Shown: in pieces, positions 7,328 through 15,433 of the stretch | How the letters are laid out: the number at the start of each line of letters is the position of its first letter | How positions within the stretch are numbered: the first letter of the stretch is position 1 | NCBI GenBank assembly: GCA_963750065.1 | Contig: CAVVPK010000037.1 | Coordinates: forward strand, 149,965 to 213,964 | Direction of reading: 5' to 3' | DNA length: 64,000 nucleotides | Source: CAVSRC01 sp963750065 | GTDB taxonomy: Bacteria; Pseudomonadota; Alphaproteobacteria; Rhizobiales; Kaistiaceae | The notes under the pieces: generated by a model | Databases searched by the model: none | Seen by the model: the letters and a program-made list of their open reading frames with translations, nothing else | What the model was told of the DNA's origin: nothing | Translations under genes and position numbers: made by a program

Positions 7328-8506
7328 ATGCCAGCCAAAGACATCGTCATCGCCGGTGCAGCGCGCACCGCGGTCGGCGTTTTCAACGGCGCTTTTGCCA
7401 CTGTACCGGCCCATGTGCTCGGTCAGGCGGCGATCGTCGAGGCGCTGAAGCGCGCCAGCGTCCAGCCGGAGGAGGTCGATGAAGTCATCCTCGGTCAGAT
7501 CCTCGCTGCCGGAGAGGGGCAGAACCCCGCCCGTCAGGCGTCGATCGGCGCCGGCCTGCCCAAGGAGACCACGGCCTGGGGCGTCAACCAGCTCTGCGGC
7601 TCGGGTTTGCGGGCCGTGGCGCTTGGCATGCAACAGATTGCTGCGGGCGATGCTGCGGTCATCGTCGCCGGCGGCCAGGAGTTGATGTCGATGGCGCCGC
7701 ACTGTGCGCACCTGCGCGGCGGCGTGAAGATGAGCGACTTCCAGATGGTCGACACCATGATCAGGGACGGGTTGTGGGATGCCTTCAACGGCTACCACAT
7801 GGGGGTGACGGCCGAGAACGTTGCCCGCGAATTCCAGATCGCGCGCGCGGCGCAGGACGAATTTGCCGTTGCCTCGCAGAACAAGGCCGAGGCGGCGCAG
7901 ACATCCGGCCGCTTCAAGGCCGAAATCGTGCCGGTGACGCTTACGACCCGCAAGGGCGAGGTGGTGGTGGATCAGGACGAGTTCATTCGCCACGGGGCGA
8001 CGCTGGAGGGCGTCGCCAAGTTGAAGCCGGCCTTCCAGAAGGATGGCACGGTGACCGCCGGCAATGCGTCGGGCATCAACGACGGTGCCGCAGCCGTGGT
8101 GCTGATGAGCGCCGAGGACGCAGCCAGGCGCGGGGTCGCGCCGCTCGCCCGCATCGTCTCGTGGGCGACGGCCGGCGTCGATCCCGCCGTCATGGGCACC
8201 GGGCCGATCCCGGCCTCGCGCAAGGCGCTCAAGAGGGCCGGCTGGAGCGTCGACGATCTCGACCTGGTCGAAGCGAACGAGGCCTTCGCCGCCCAGGCCT
8301 GCGCGGTCAACAAGGACATGGGCTGGGACACGGCGAAGGTGAACGTCAACGGCGGCGCCATCGCCATCGGCCATCCGATTGGCGCGTCGGGGGCGCGCAT
8401 CCTGGTCACGCTTCTCCACGAGATGCAGAAACGCGAGGCCAGGAAGGGCCTGGCGACGCTGTGCATCGGCGGCGGCATGGGTATTGCCATGTGCGTCGAG
8501 CGCTAG
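7328..8506 (+). CDS. phaA: Acetyl-CoA C-acetyltransferase (beta-ketothiolase)
   Basis: PhaA condenses two acetyl-CoA to acetoacetyl-CoA, the first step of polyhydroxybutyrate synthesis. The 392-residue length is standard for biosynthetic thiolases. The acyl-accepting Cys is C90 in NQLCGSG, the catalytic His is H349 in IGHPIGASGAR and the second Cys is C379 in LCIGGGMG. ATG 7328 gives MPAKDIVIAGAARTAVG; upstream AGGAG lies 13-17 nt before it. It is followed by phaB after 43 bp, so the two form an operon. PHA synthase phaC is not in this window. Confidence 0.96.
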   Translation: MPAKDIVIAGAARTAVGVFNGAFATVPAHVLGQAAIVEALKRASVQPEEVDEVILGQILAAGEGQNPARQASIGAGLPKETTAWGVNQLCGSGLRAVALGMQQIAAGDAAVIVAGGQELMSMAPHCAHLRGGVKMSDFQMVDTMIRDGLWDAFNGYHMGVTAENVAREFQIARAAQDEFAVASQNKAEAAQTSGRFKAEIVPVTLTTRKGEVVVDQDEFIRHGATLEGVAKLKPAFQKDGTVTAGNASGINDGAAAVVLMSAEDAARRGVAPLARIVSWATAGVDPAVMGTGPIPASRKALKRAGWSVDDLDLVEANEAFAAQACAVNKDMGWDTAKVNVNGGAIAIGHPIGASGARILVTLLHEMQKREARKGLATLCIGGGMGIAMCVER

Positions 8507-8549
8507 ATCGGCGCCACTGCGCCAGGGCATTTGAAGGGGAGGAAGGGCC

Positions 8550-9278
8550 ATGGCGAAGGTCGCCATCGTCACGGGCGGGACGCGCGGCATCGGTGCGGCG
8601 ATCGCGATGCGCCTGAAGGCCGCCGGCTATACGGTGGCCGCCGTCCACGCTGGCGAAGAAGAAGCCGGCAAGAGGTTTGCGGCCGAGACCGGCATCGCCG
8701 CCTACAAATGGGACGTTGGCGATGTGGCGGCTTCGGCCGCCGGTGTTGCCCGGGTCGAGGCGGACCTCGGTCCGGTCGCGGTGCTGGTCAACAATGCCGG
8801 CATCACCCGCGACGCCATGTTTCACCGCATGAGCTTCGACCAGTGGTCGGCGGTCATGCGCACCAATCTCGATTCGATGTTTGCCATGACCCGTCCGGTG
8901 ATCGAGTGCATGCGCGAGCGGAGCGCCGGGCGGATCGTCTCCATCTCGTCGATCAACGGCCAGAAGGGCCAGCTCGGCCAGACAAACTACGCGGCCTCCA
9001 AGGCGGGCATCATCGGCTTCACCAAGTCGCTGGCGCTGGAAAGCGCGCGCAAGGGAATCACGGTCAACGCCATCTGCCCCGGCTACATCGACACCGCCAT
9101 GGTCGCCGGCATGCCGGAGAAGGTGGTCGAAGACATCGTTTCACAGATTCCGGTCGGCCGGCTCGGCAAGCCGAGCGAGATCGCCGCGCTGGTCGCCTTC
9201 CTGGTGTCGGATGACGCCGCCTTCATCACCGGCGCGGTGTTCAGCGCCAATGGTGGGCAATACATCGCCAATGGCTGA
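8550..9278 (+). CDS. phaB: Acetoacetyl-CoA reductase (SDR family)
   Basis: PhaB reduces acetoacetyl-CoA with NADPH to (R)-3-hydroxybutyryl-CoA, the PHB monomer. The 242-residue SDR has TGGTRGIG (8-15) for the nucleotide, NNAGITRDAMFHRM (81-94), which is typical of PhaB, and the active site S134, Y147 and K151 (NYAASK). A GGAGG-like sequence precedes ATG 8550 by a normal distance. It is second in the phaAB operon and convergent with the NYN-domain gene 22 bp downstream. Confidence 0.96.
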   Translation: MAKVAIVTGGTRGIGAAIAMRLKAAGYTVAAVHAGEEEAGKRFAAETGIAAYKWDVGDVAASAAGVARVEADLGPVAVLVNNAGITRDAMFHRMSFDQWSAVMRTNLDSMFAMTRPVIECMRERSAGRIVSISSINGQKGQLGQTNYAASKAGIIGFTKSLALESARKGITVNAICPGYIDTAMVAGMPEKVVEDIVSQIPVGRLGKPSEIAALVAFLVSDDAAFITGAVFSANGGQYIANG

Positions 9279-9300
9279 TGCCGGGAGGCGCTAGATCGGT

Positions 9301-10845
9301 CTAGCCGCGCCCCTCGTCTTCACGGTTGCGATTGTAGGAGGCGACGATGCGCTGGATTTCGTCGCCGATGTCGCCGCCCTCGTCTTCCCGCTCTTCTTCC
9401 GGCGGAGGCGGCTTCGCTGCCGGCGGGCGCTCTGCTTCCGGCGGACGGTCCGCTGCCGCGCGGCGTGGGGCCGGCTCGTGCGCCTCGCGTTCCGGCGGCG
9501 CCGACCGTTCCTCCGCCCGGTCGCTGCCGCCGTCCTCGACCAGAACGTCCACGGCTTCGGCGATCGCTGCCAGGATCGACGATTCGATCGCCTCGTCGGC
9601 CTCGGCCGCAGTGGCCGGCTTGCGCGGCGCATGCGCGGGGCTGTCGGTCTTGGCCGGCGGCCGGTTCGCCGGCTTCATCTTCGCCGAAGCGGCAATGCGC
9701 GCCGCGATCGTCGCCCTGATGTCGGCGGACGATTTGGTGGGCTTTGGCGGTTCGGGCGCCGAAGGCGCCGCCTTTGCCGGCACAATGGCCGATTTGGGGC
9801 GCTCCGGCAGGCGCGGCGGCGTCGCTGGCTTGGCCGCCGCCGGCTTTTCGGGGCGGCGCTGGGGGACGGGCTTGCGCGCCGGCCGGTCGTCCGCTGTCGG
9901 TCGCGATACCGGGGCCGCCTTCGCCGGCAGTGCGGCCGGTGCGGCGATCCAGGCGGTGAGCAGCGCCTCGCGATCCGCATCGAGCGCGATGCCGGCGCCA
10001 TTGATCAGATAGCGCGCCTGCTCGCGGAATACCTCTGCGAGGTGCTCGGCCGTGTCGCTGGTCGAAAAGACGTGGCCCTTCAGCGCCAGCCCCTTGACCA
10101 CGAACACCACCTGGCGGGAGGTGACATTGCGTCCCGCGTCGGTCAGGCGCTCGGCGACGGCTTTGGCGGTGTCGCTGAAATGATAGCCGTGCTCGGTGAC
10201 CTCGCTGGTCAGAAAGCGGAAGAGATCGGCGAAGGTCTTGGGCGAGAACATCGGGATGTTGGTCGCCGTATGGATCTCGCGGGCGAAGGCCTCGATCTTG
10301 CTGCGCTCGGCGGAGGTCGTGACTGGCGCCGGCGCCTTGGCGTCGGCGAGAAGCGCGACCAGTTCGCCTGCCGAAATCGTCAGGTCGGCGGCGGCCTGAT
10401 AATCGGCCGCGGTCGCCTCGCTGACCAAGACGGCAACGTGGTGGCCGCGGGCGTGCAGGCGCTCGACCAGTGGCGTCAGGTCGGGCGCGGCGGTCAGCAG
10501 GATGAAATCCAGCCCGTCTTCGGCGGCGGCCGCCTCACCCATCGCGTCGATGGCAAGGCAGAGTTCGACCTGGGCCTGACCGGCGCATTCGATCATTTCG
10601 AAGCCGGCACGGACGAACGCCTCGCGGGCCTCCCCGGTGCTGGCCGGGACCCCATAGCAGCGGCGCGTGGCAAAGGTGCGCGGCGCACCTGCCGGCCCGA
10701 TCAGTTCGCCGCTCTCGATGGCGCCCGACCAGTCGTCGATGCGTTCGGTCAGCCGCTCGCCCATTTCCGCGCCACCGGCCGCAACAAGGCCGCGGCTGAG
10801 GCCGTCGAGATCGACGAGCAAAACGCTTTTCACCGGCTCAACCAT
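9301..10845 (-). CDS. NYN-domain protein with disordered, charged C-terminal tail
   Basis: Residues 1-180 look like a NYN (PIN-like) nuclease domain: VLLVDLDG (9-15) supplies acidic residues and QVELCLAIDAM matches the second acidic strand. A helical region follows (about 195-310, SPKTFADLFRFLTSE... FVVKGLALKGHVF) that may be an OST-HTH-like RNA-binding module. The last ~190 residues are rich in Pro, Ala, Lys, Arg and Glu and are probably disordered. The domain order suggests an RNA-processing enzyme or RNA-binding regulator. No partner gene is evident. The 506-residue open frame on the opposite strand is a composition artefact. Confidence 0.75.
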   Translation of the reverse strand: MVEPVKSVLLVDLDGLSRGLVAAGGAEMGERLTERIDDWSGAIESGELIGPAGAPRTFATRRCYGVPASTGEAREAFVRAGFEMIECAGQAQVELCLAIDAMGEAAAAEDGLDFILLTAAPDLTPLVERLHARGHHVAVLVSEATAADYQAAADLTISAGELVALLADAKAPAPVTTSAERSKIEAFAREIHTATNIPMFSPKTFADLFRFLTSEVTEHGYHFSDTAKAVAERLTDAGRNVTSRQVVFVVKGLALKGHVFSTSDTAEHLAEVFREQARYLINGAGIALDADREALLTAWIAAPAALPAKAAPVSRPTADDRPARKPVPQRRPEKPAAAKPATPPRLPERPKSAIVPAKAAPSAPEPPKPTKSSADIRATIAARIAASAKMKPANRPPAKTDSPAHAPRKPATAAEADEAIESSILAAIAEAVDVLVEDGGSDRAEERSAPPEREAHEPAPRRAAADRPPEAERPPAAKPPPPEEEREDEGGDIGDEIQRIVASYNRNREDEGRG

Positions 10846-10970
10846 ACTCTCCCTCTGCCGGCGCCATGGCTACCCGCCAACGGCGGTTTCGTCCAGCCCG
10901 GATTAGCTTATGCTCCCGCGCCGTTGGCGGCCCACATGCCGTGCGACCACACCCAGCCGGGATTCGGATC

Positions 10971-11696
10971 ATGCGCCTCAATGATTTCAAAGTACTGACA
11001 TTTGACTGTTACGGAACCCTGATCGACTGGGAAAGCGGCATGATCGCGGCGCTGAAACCCCTGACCGACCGGGTTTCCCGGCCGCTCGACCGGGATGAGG
11101 TCCTCGCCGCCCATGCCCGCCACGAATCAGCCCAGCAGGTGCAGACTCCGACCCGTCTCTACCGGGACTTGTTGGCGATCGTCTACAAGCGGCTCGGCGA
11201 GGAGTGGGGCGTACCGGCGGCTTGGGAGGAATGCGTCGCCTATGGCCGGTCGATCGGCGACTGGCCGGTTTTCGCCGATACCGTCGCGGCGCTCCGCTAT
11301 CTCAAGCAGCACTACAGGCTCGTCATTCTTTCCAATGTCGACAATGAGAGCTTCGCGCTCAGCAATGCGCGGCTCGGCGTCACCTTCGATGCGGTGATGA
11401 CGGCGGAGGATATCGGCTCGTACAAACCGGCAATCGCCAATTTCGAATACATGATCGACCGGCTCGGCGGCATGGGGATCGACATGGACGACGTGCTGCA
11501 TACCGCTGAGAGCCTGTTCCACGACCATGGGCCGGCCAACCGCATGGGGCTGAAGTCGTGCTGGATCCATCGCCGCCACGCCGCGGGCGGCTTCGGTGCG
11601 ACCAGAGAGCCGGCCGACATGCCGCACACCGACTTCCGCTTCACCAGCATGGCCGAGCTTGCCGAGGCGCACGCCAAGGAACTGGCCGGCGGCTGA
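10971..11696 (+). CDS. HAD-superfamily hydrolase (haloacid dehalogenase type II-like)
   Basis: The 241-residue protein has the HAD motif I FDCYGTLIDWE (the nucleophile Asp is in FDCYGT), motif II LSNVDN, motif III YKPAIANF with the catalytic Lys, and an acidic late motif around ESLFHDHGPA. This set matches haloacid dehalogenase type II proteins, which hydrolyse 2-haloacids or phosphate esters; substrate is unproven. ATG 10971 is chosen because the 35 codons before it are unlike the family. It converges with the cupin gene at its 3' end. Confidence 0.85.
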   Translation: MRLNDFKVLTFDCYGTLIDWESGMIAALKPLTDRVSRPLDRDEVLAAHARHESAQQVQTPTRLYRDLLAIVYKRLGEEWGVPAAWEECVAYGRSIGDWPVFADTVAALRYLKQHYRLVILSNVDNESFALSNARLGVTFDAVMTAEDIGSYKPAIANFEYMIDRLGGMGIDMDDVLHTAESLFHDHGPANRMGLKSCWIHRRHAAGGFGATREPADMPHTDFRFTSMAELAEAHAKELAGG

Positions 11697-11697
11697 C

Positions 11698-12132
11698 CTA
11701 TCCGGGAGCGAAATCCGCCGGTGCCATCTCGAAGCCGGAGAAGACGAAGCCCGGCGCCACCGTGCATCCGACCAGCGACCAGGCGCCGAGGCTGACGGCG
11801 CTCTGCCAGTGGCGGCGCGGTACGACGAGCTGGGGCTCGCCGCCATCGGCGATATCGCCGGTGAGCCGATGATGGGCGACCGAGCGGCCGTCGGCGGAGA
11901 GGCTGAGCTGGAGGGCCGCACCGGCATAATGGTGCCAGACCTCGACCGCATCGACGCGGTGCCAGCGGGAGCAGTCGCCGGCACCGAGCAGGTAGTAGAT
12001 CGCGGTCGAATGGCCGCGCCCGTCGTCCGGCTCTGCGTCGCGGAAGGTCTCGCGGTACCAGCCGCCTTCCGGATGGGGTGCAAGGTCGAGCCGGCGGGCG
12101 ACCTCCGCGGCACTCAACCCGGCCAGGCTCAC
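11698..12132 (-). CDS. Cupin (DUF985) protein
   Basis: This 144-residue protein contains HPEGGWYRETF and STAIYYLLGAG, then WHRVDAVEVWHHYAG, the hallmarks of the DUF985 cupin group. These are small beta-barrel proteins, some with sugar-epimerase-like folds; the reaction is not established. Its GTG start (12132-12130) overlaps the gloB stop codon as GTGA, so translation is probably coupled to gloB. The larger open frame upstream is antisense noise from gloB. Confidence 0.85.
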   Translation of the reverse strand: MSLAGLSAAEVARRLDLAPHPEGGWYRETFRDAEPDDGRGHSTAIYYLLGAGDCSRWHRVDAVEVWHHYAGAALQLSLSADGRSVAHHRLTGDIADGGEPQLVVPRRHWQSAVSLGAWSLVGCTVAPGFVFSGFEMAPADFAPG

Positions 12133-12899
12133 CGGAAGCTGTCCTTGCGCTTGCGGATCTCCGCGAACACGTCCGCCGATGCCGCTCCTTCCATGCCGAG
12201 CAGCTTGCGGACCGCAGGATCGTCGACGCGGAAATAGGGATTGGTCTTCTTCTCCAGGGCGATCGTCGTCGGCAGCGTCGCCTGGCCGGCGGCGCGCAAT
12301 TGCTTCACCGCGTCGGTGCGGGCGACGAGATCGGCATTGTCGGGATCGACGGTGAGCGCGAAGCGGGCATTGGTCTCGGTATATTCGTGGCCGCAATAGA
12401 CAACGGTCTCGTCGGGCAGCGCGTGCAACTTCTCGAGCGAGGCGAACATCATCTCGGGTGTCCCCTCGAAGACGCGGCCGCACCCCATGGCAAACAGCGT
12501 GTCGGCGGTGAAGGCGACGCCTTCGTCCGGAAGCCAGTAGCAGACATGGCCGAGCGTGTGGCCGGGCGTGTCGATGACCTGCACGGCGATATCGCCGAAC
12601 ATGAAGGTGTCGCCGCCCGTCACGCGCTGGTCGATGCCGGGAATCCGGTCGGCCTCGTTCGCCGGGCCGATCACGGTTGCGCCGAATTCGGCCTTGAGGC
12701 CGAGGTTGCCCTCCACATGGTCGCCGTGGTGGTGGGTGGTGAGGATGTGGTCGAGGCGCCAGCCCTTTTCGGCCAAGCGGGCGCGTATCGGCGCCTCCTC
12801 CGGCGCGTCGATGGCGGCGGTCAGGCCCGAGGCCGGGTCGTGGACGAGGACGCCGAAATTGTCGGAACGGCAGGTGAATTGCTCGATCAGGAGAGCCAT
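12129..12899 (-). CDS. gloB: Hydroxyacylglutathione hydrolase (glyoxalase II)
   Basis: GloB hydrolyses S-lactoylglutathione to D-lactate and glutathione, completing methylglyoxal detoxification. The 256-residue protein carries the metallo-beta-lactamase motif TTHHHGDHVEGN, the later metal ligands in DTPGHTLGHVCYW and YCGHEYT, and the C-terminal glyoxalase II helical region ending KRKDSFR. ATG 12899 gives MALLIEQFTCRSDNF. It overlaps the downstream cupin gene by 4 bp and is divergent from the methyltransferase at 12990. Confidence 0.96.
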   Translation of the reverse strand: MALLIEQFTCRSDNFGVLVHDPASGLTAAIDAPEEAPIRARLAEKGWRLDHILTTHHHGDHVEGNLGLKAEFGATVIGPANEADRIPGIDQRVTGGDTFMFGDIAVQVIDTPGHTLGHVCYWLPDEGVAFTADTLFAMGCGRVFEGTPEMMFASLEKLHALPDETVVYCGHEYTETNARFALTVDPDNADLVARTDAVKQLRAAGQATLPTTIALEKKTNPYFRVDDPAVRKLLGMEGAASADVFAEIRKRKDSFR

Positions 12900-12989
12900 G
12901 GCGGCCTGCTTTCGTTGCTCGGACGAGTGGAACGAATGGCCTAGCATCGGTCGTCGCGCAGGGCTACCCGCCTCTGGTACGATGGCGGC

Positions 12990-13727
12990 ATGTATCTCGA
13001 CGTGGTCGACCTCCGCGCCTTCTATGCCAGCCGCCTCGGCGGGGTGGCGCGCCGCCTCATCGGCCGGCGGCTTGCCAGGCGCTGGCCGACGATTGCCGGC
13101 GAATGCGTGCTCGGCATGGGCTATGCCACCCCCTATCTGGAAGACCTCGCCGGCAAGGCCGAGCGCGTGCTGGCGCTGATGCCGGCGGCGCAGGGGGTGG
13201 TCACCTGGCCGCTGGAGGGGCCGAACCAGGCGGCGCTGGTGGAAGAGGACGCGCTGCCGCTACCTGATGCCTCGGTCGACCGGGCGCTCATCGTCCACTG
13301 CCTGGAAATGGTGGCCAACCCGCGCGACCATCTGCGCGAGATCTGGCGCGTGCTGGCGCCGGGCGGGCGGGTCATCCTGGTGGTGCCCAACCGCAGCGGC
13401 ATCTGGGCACGGACCGAGAAGACCCCCTTCGGCCACGGCCAGCCCTATGGCAGCGGCCAGCTCACAAGTCTCCTGCGCGACGCGCAACTGTCGCCGCTCG
13501 GCTGGTCGGAGGCACTGGCGGTGCCGCCCATGAGCGGGCCGTGGCTGAGGAGCGGCACGACCTGGGAGCGGGTCGGCTGTACCCTGTGGCCGGCCTTTGC
13601 CGGCGTGATCATCGTCGAGGCGACCAAGCAGCTCTACCAGGGCGTGGCCGTGCGCGAACGGCGCGGCCGGATCAAATCGGCGCTGCGCACCGCCTGGATC
13701 CCCGGCGCATCGGCGCCGGCGCGATGA
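12990..13727 (+). CDS. SAM-dependent methyltransferase (class I-like)
   Basis: The 245-residue protein has a methyltransferase 11-type layout: GECVLGMGYATPYL in place of motif I, EEDALPLPDASVDRALIVHCLE as motif II, and LREIWRVLAPGGRVILVVPNR as the conserved motif III region. The C-terminus is hydrophobic and then basic. Substrate is unknown. The same kind of gene is often found divergent from gloB in this order, as here. A hairpin terminator follows. Confidence 0.85.
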   Translation: MYLDVVDLRAFYASRLGGVARRLIGRRLARRWPTIAGECVLGMGYATPYLEDLAGKAERVLALMPAAQGVVTWPLEGPNQAALVEEDALPLPDASVDRALIVHCLEMVANPRDHLREIWRVLAPGGRVILVVPNRSGIWARTEKTPFGHGQPYGSGQLTSLLRDAQLSPLGWSEALAVPPMSGPWLRSGTTWERVGCTLWPAFAGVIIVEATKQLYQGVAVRERRGRIKSALRTAWIPGASAPAR

Positions 13728-14099
13728 TGGCGGACACGATCTGTCTGCGGACCGAAGGCGCCGAATGACTGATTCGGTCCTTCCGGCCTGTTCGGCCGGG
13801 CTTTGTCGGACCTTTTGCGTCGCGGCGGGCGCCCCCGGTCCACGAAACTATCGGTCTATCCCCGCCGGGATCGGCGATTGTTTCGGCCTGCGGCACGCGC
13901 AGGGGTGTCTTTCCGGCTTTTTTCGGGTCATATTTCCGGCCTGTTTACCGGATTGCGTCTTGCAGGCCACAGATCGTGGAATTCAGGCGTCGATCGGCTG
14001 AAAAGCAGCCGCGCCGATGATATGGAACGTTAACGTCGCGGGCTTGTGCCGGTATATGCCGCGATTTACCCAATCAGTCGAATTTCTGGGGATGGCAGG
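13728..14099. other. Gene-free stretch between methyltransferase and secreted-protein gene
   Basis: Apart from the terminator near its left end I see no credible gene here. Two short open frames lack family features and a plausible ribosome binding site. A GTTAAC occurs at about 14029-14034, but no full CtrA box is formed. The promoter of the secreted protein presumably lies in the AT-richer part near 13920-14060. Confidence 0.5.
13775..13816 (+). terminator. Probable intrinsic terminator of the methyltransferase gene
   Basis: GGTCC (13776-13780) pairs with GGACC (13808-13812) around an inner hairpin CCGGCC/GGCCGG, and TTTT follows. The element starts about 48 bp after the stop codon at 13727. 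Confidence 0.6.
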
Positions 14100-14645
14100 A
14101 TGACCAACTTTTCAGATGCGACGACGACCCCGCGGGCGAGCGGCTTGCTGAAGCGCACGAGCCTGGCAACGGCGCTGGCGCTCGTCGGCATGCTTGGGAT
14201 GGCGGGAGGAAATGTGGCCTATGCCGGCGGGCCGTTCGCCGGCATGGATGGCTCATGGGCGGGCTCGGGCACTGTCAGCCTCGACAGCGGCACCAAGGAG
14301 CGCATGAACTGCACGGCGCAGTACCTGGTCAAGGACAACGACAACAACCTGCAGCAGCACCTGAACTGCACCAGCCCCAGCTACAATTTCAAGGTCAACA
14401 CCTATGTCGACCACCAGGGCGGTTCGCTGTCGGGCTACTGGGAAGAGCTGCAGAACAACGTCAGGGGCAGCGTCGCCGGCAGCGCCAGAGGCAGCAGCGT
14501 GCGCGTGGTGCTGAGGGGCTCGGCATTCTCCGCGACGCTGAATCTGGTGACCCACGGCAACTCGCAGTCGGTGACGATCATCCCCGGCCGCGACACCAAC
14601 ACCCAAGTCCAGCGCGTCGCCATCTCGATGCGCAAGCGCGGCTGA
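14100..14645 (+). CDS. Secreted/periplasmic protein of unknown function
   Basis: The 181-residue protein begins with a basic stretch and a hydrophobic segment, then AYA (40-42) as a likely signal-peptidase site. The mature part starts GGPFAGMDGSWAGSGTV and is rich in Ser, Gly, Asn and short beta-strand patterns, with two Cys (NCTAQ and LNCTS) that could pair. It resembles small secreted beta proteins common in Bradyrhizobium-like genomes, of unknown function. ATG 14100 is preferred to 14046. A GC-rich hairpin follows the gene. Confidence 0.8.
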   Translation: MTNFSDATTTPRASGLLKRTSLATALALVGMLGMAGGNVAYAGGPFAGMDGSWAGSGTVSLDSGTKERMNCTAQYLVKDNDNNLQQHLNCTSPSYNFKVNTYVDHQGGSLSGYWEELQNNVRGSVAGSARGSSVRVVLRGSAFSATLNLVTHGNSQSVTIIPGRDTNTQVQRVAISMRKRG

Positions 14646-14675
14646 GGCAGGCATTTCTAGCGGGCGCTATCGGAT

Positions 14676-14702
14676 GGGCCGCCGGCAACGGCGGCCCGTT
14701 TG
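14676..14702 (+). terminator. Hairpin after the secreted-protein gene
   Basis: GGGCCGCCG (14676-14684), loop GCAA, CGGCGGCCC (14689-14697), then GTTTGA. This is a perfect 9-bp stem with only a short T tract, so terminator strength is uncertain. Confidence 0.6.
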
Positions 14703-14758
14703 ATTCGGGGGCGGTCGCCGTTTCACGCAATCGACGATCCGCTATCTTTTTGCTTTCG

Positions 14759-14803
14759 CGCAATTGCGGACGGAAAAGTGGTGTCCACTTTTCTGCAATT
14801 GCG
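14759..14803 (-). repeat. Palindromic repeat directly after metW (likely terminator)
   Basis: CGCAATTGCGGACGGAAAAG pairs with CTTTTC and TGCAATTGCG on the other side of a GTGGTGTCCA-type centre, giving a long imperfect palindrome of about 45 bp. It abuts the metW stop codon at 14804. The CAATTGCGGACGGAAAA unit resembles a dispersed palindrome I know from many Hyphomicrobiales genomes. It probably ends the metXW transcript. Confidence 0.65.
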
Positions 14804-15433
14804 TTAGCGGCTGAGCAAAAAGACGGCCTGCTGGCCGAAGAAATTCACGAACCATAGCGGCGCGCCGGGGCCGATGCGCTCGCCGTTGCGCTTGAGCACC
14901 ATCGACTGCTCGATCTTCGCATCGATCTCGCGACAGAGGTCGGTGAAATCGCGGATCGTGCAGAAATGGATGTTGGGCGTCTCGTACCAGCTCATCGGCA
15001 GGTGGCGGGTCACCGGCATGCGCCCGGTGAAGCCGAGGATGGTGCGCACCCGCCAATGGCCGAAGTTGGGGAAGGAGACGATCGCCTTCTCGCCGATCCT
15101 CAGCATCTGCTCGATCACGTGGCGCGGCCGGTGGGTGGCCTGCAGCGTCTGTGACAGGATGACGAAATCGAAGCCGTCGTCGGGATAGTCGACCAGGTCG
15201 GTGTCGGCGTCGCCCTGCACCACCGACAGGCCGCGCGCGACGCTTTCGTGGACGCCCTTCTGGCTGATCTCGATGCCGCGGCCGTCGACCTCGCGGGTGG
15301 CTTCGAGCAGCTTGAGCAGCTGCCCGTCGCCACAGCCGATGTCGAGCACGCGGCTGCCCGGCGTCACCAGTTCGGCGATGTTGATGAGATCGACGCGGCT
15401 GTCGTTGGTGAAGCCGTTTGGGGGTGCGTTCAT
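14804..15433 (-). CDS. metW: Methionine biosynthesis protein MetW
   Basis: The 209-residue protein has the class I methyltransferase motif SRVLDIGCGDGQLLKLLE, then VVQGDADTDL and DDGFDFVILSQTLQATH, typical of MetW. MetW works with MetX in methionine synthesis in alphaproteobacteria and pseudomonads and is thought to support its acyltransferase activity. Its ATG overlaps the metX stop as ATGA (15430-15433), so the two are translationally coupled. The long open frame running upstream through metX is a shadow. Confidence 0.95.
   Translation of the reverse strand: MNAPPNGFTNDSRVDLINIAELVTPGSRVLDIGCGDGQLLKLLEATREVDGRGIEISQKGVHESVARGLSVVQGDADTDLVDYPDDGFDFVILSQTLQATHRPRHVIEQMLRIGEKAIVSFPNFGHWRVRTILGFTGRMPVTRHLPMSWYETPNIHFCTIRDFTDLCREIDAKIEQSMVLKRNGERIGPGAPLWFVNFFGQQAVFLLSR

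Noticed and set aside
9478..10998. A 506-residue open frame on the plus strand.
   Set aside because: It is antisense to the NYN-domain gene, has no family features and an Arg/Gly-rich composition typical of antisense frames in high-GC DNA.
13765..14033. Two overlapping short ORFs between the methyltransferase and the secreted protein.
   Set aside because: No domain, no ribosome binding site, and the first overlaps the terminator hairpin.
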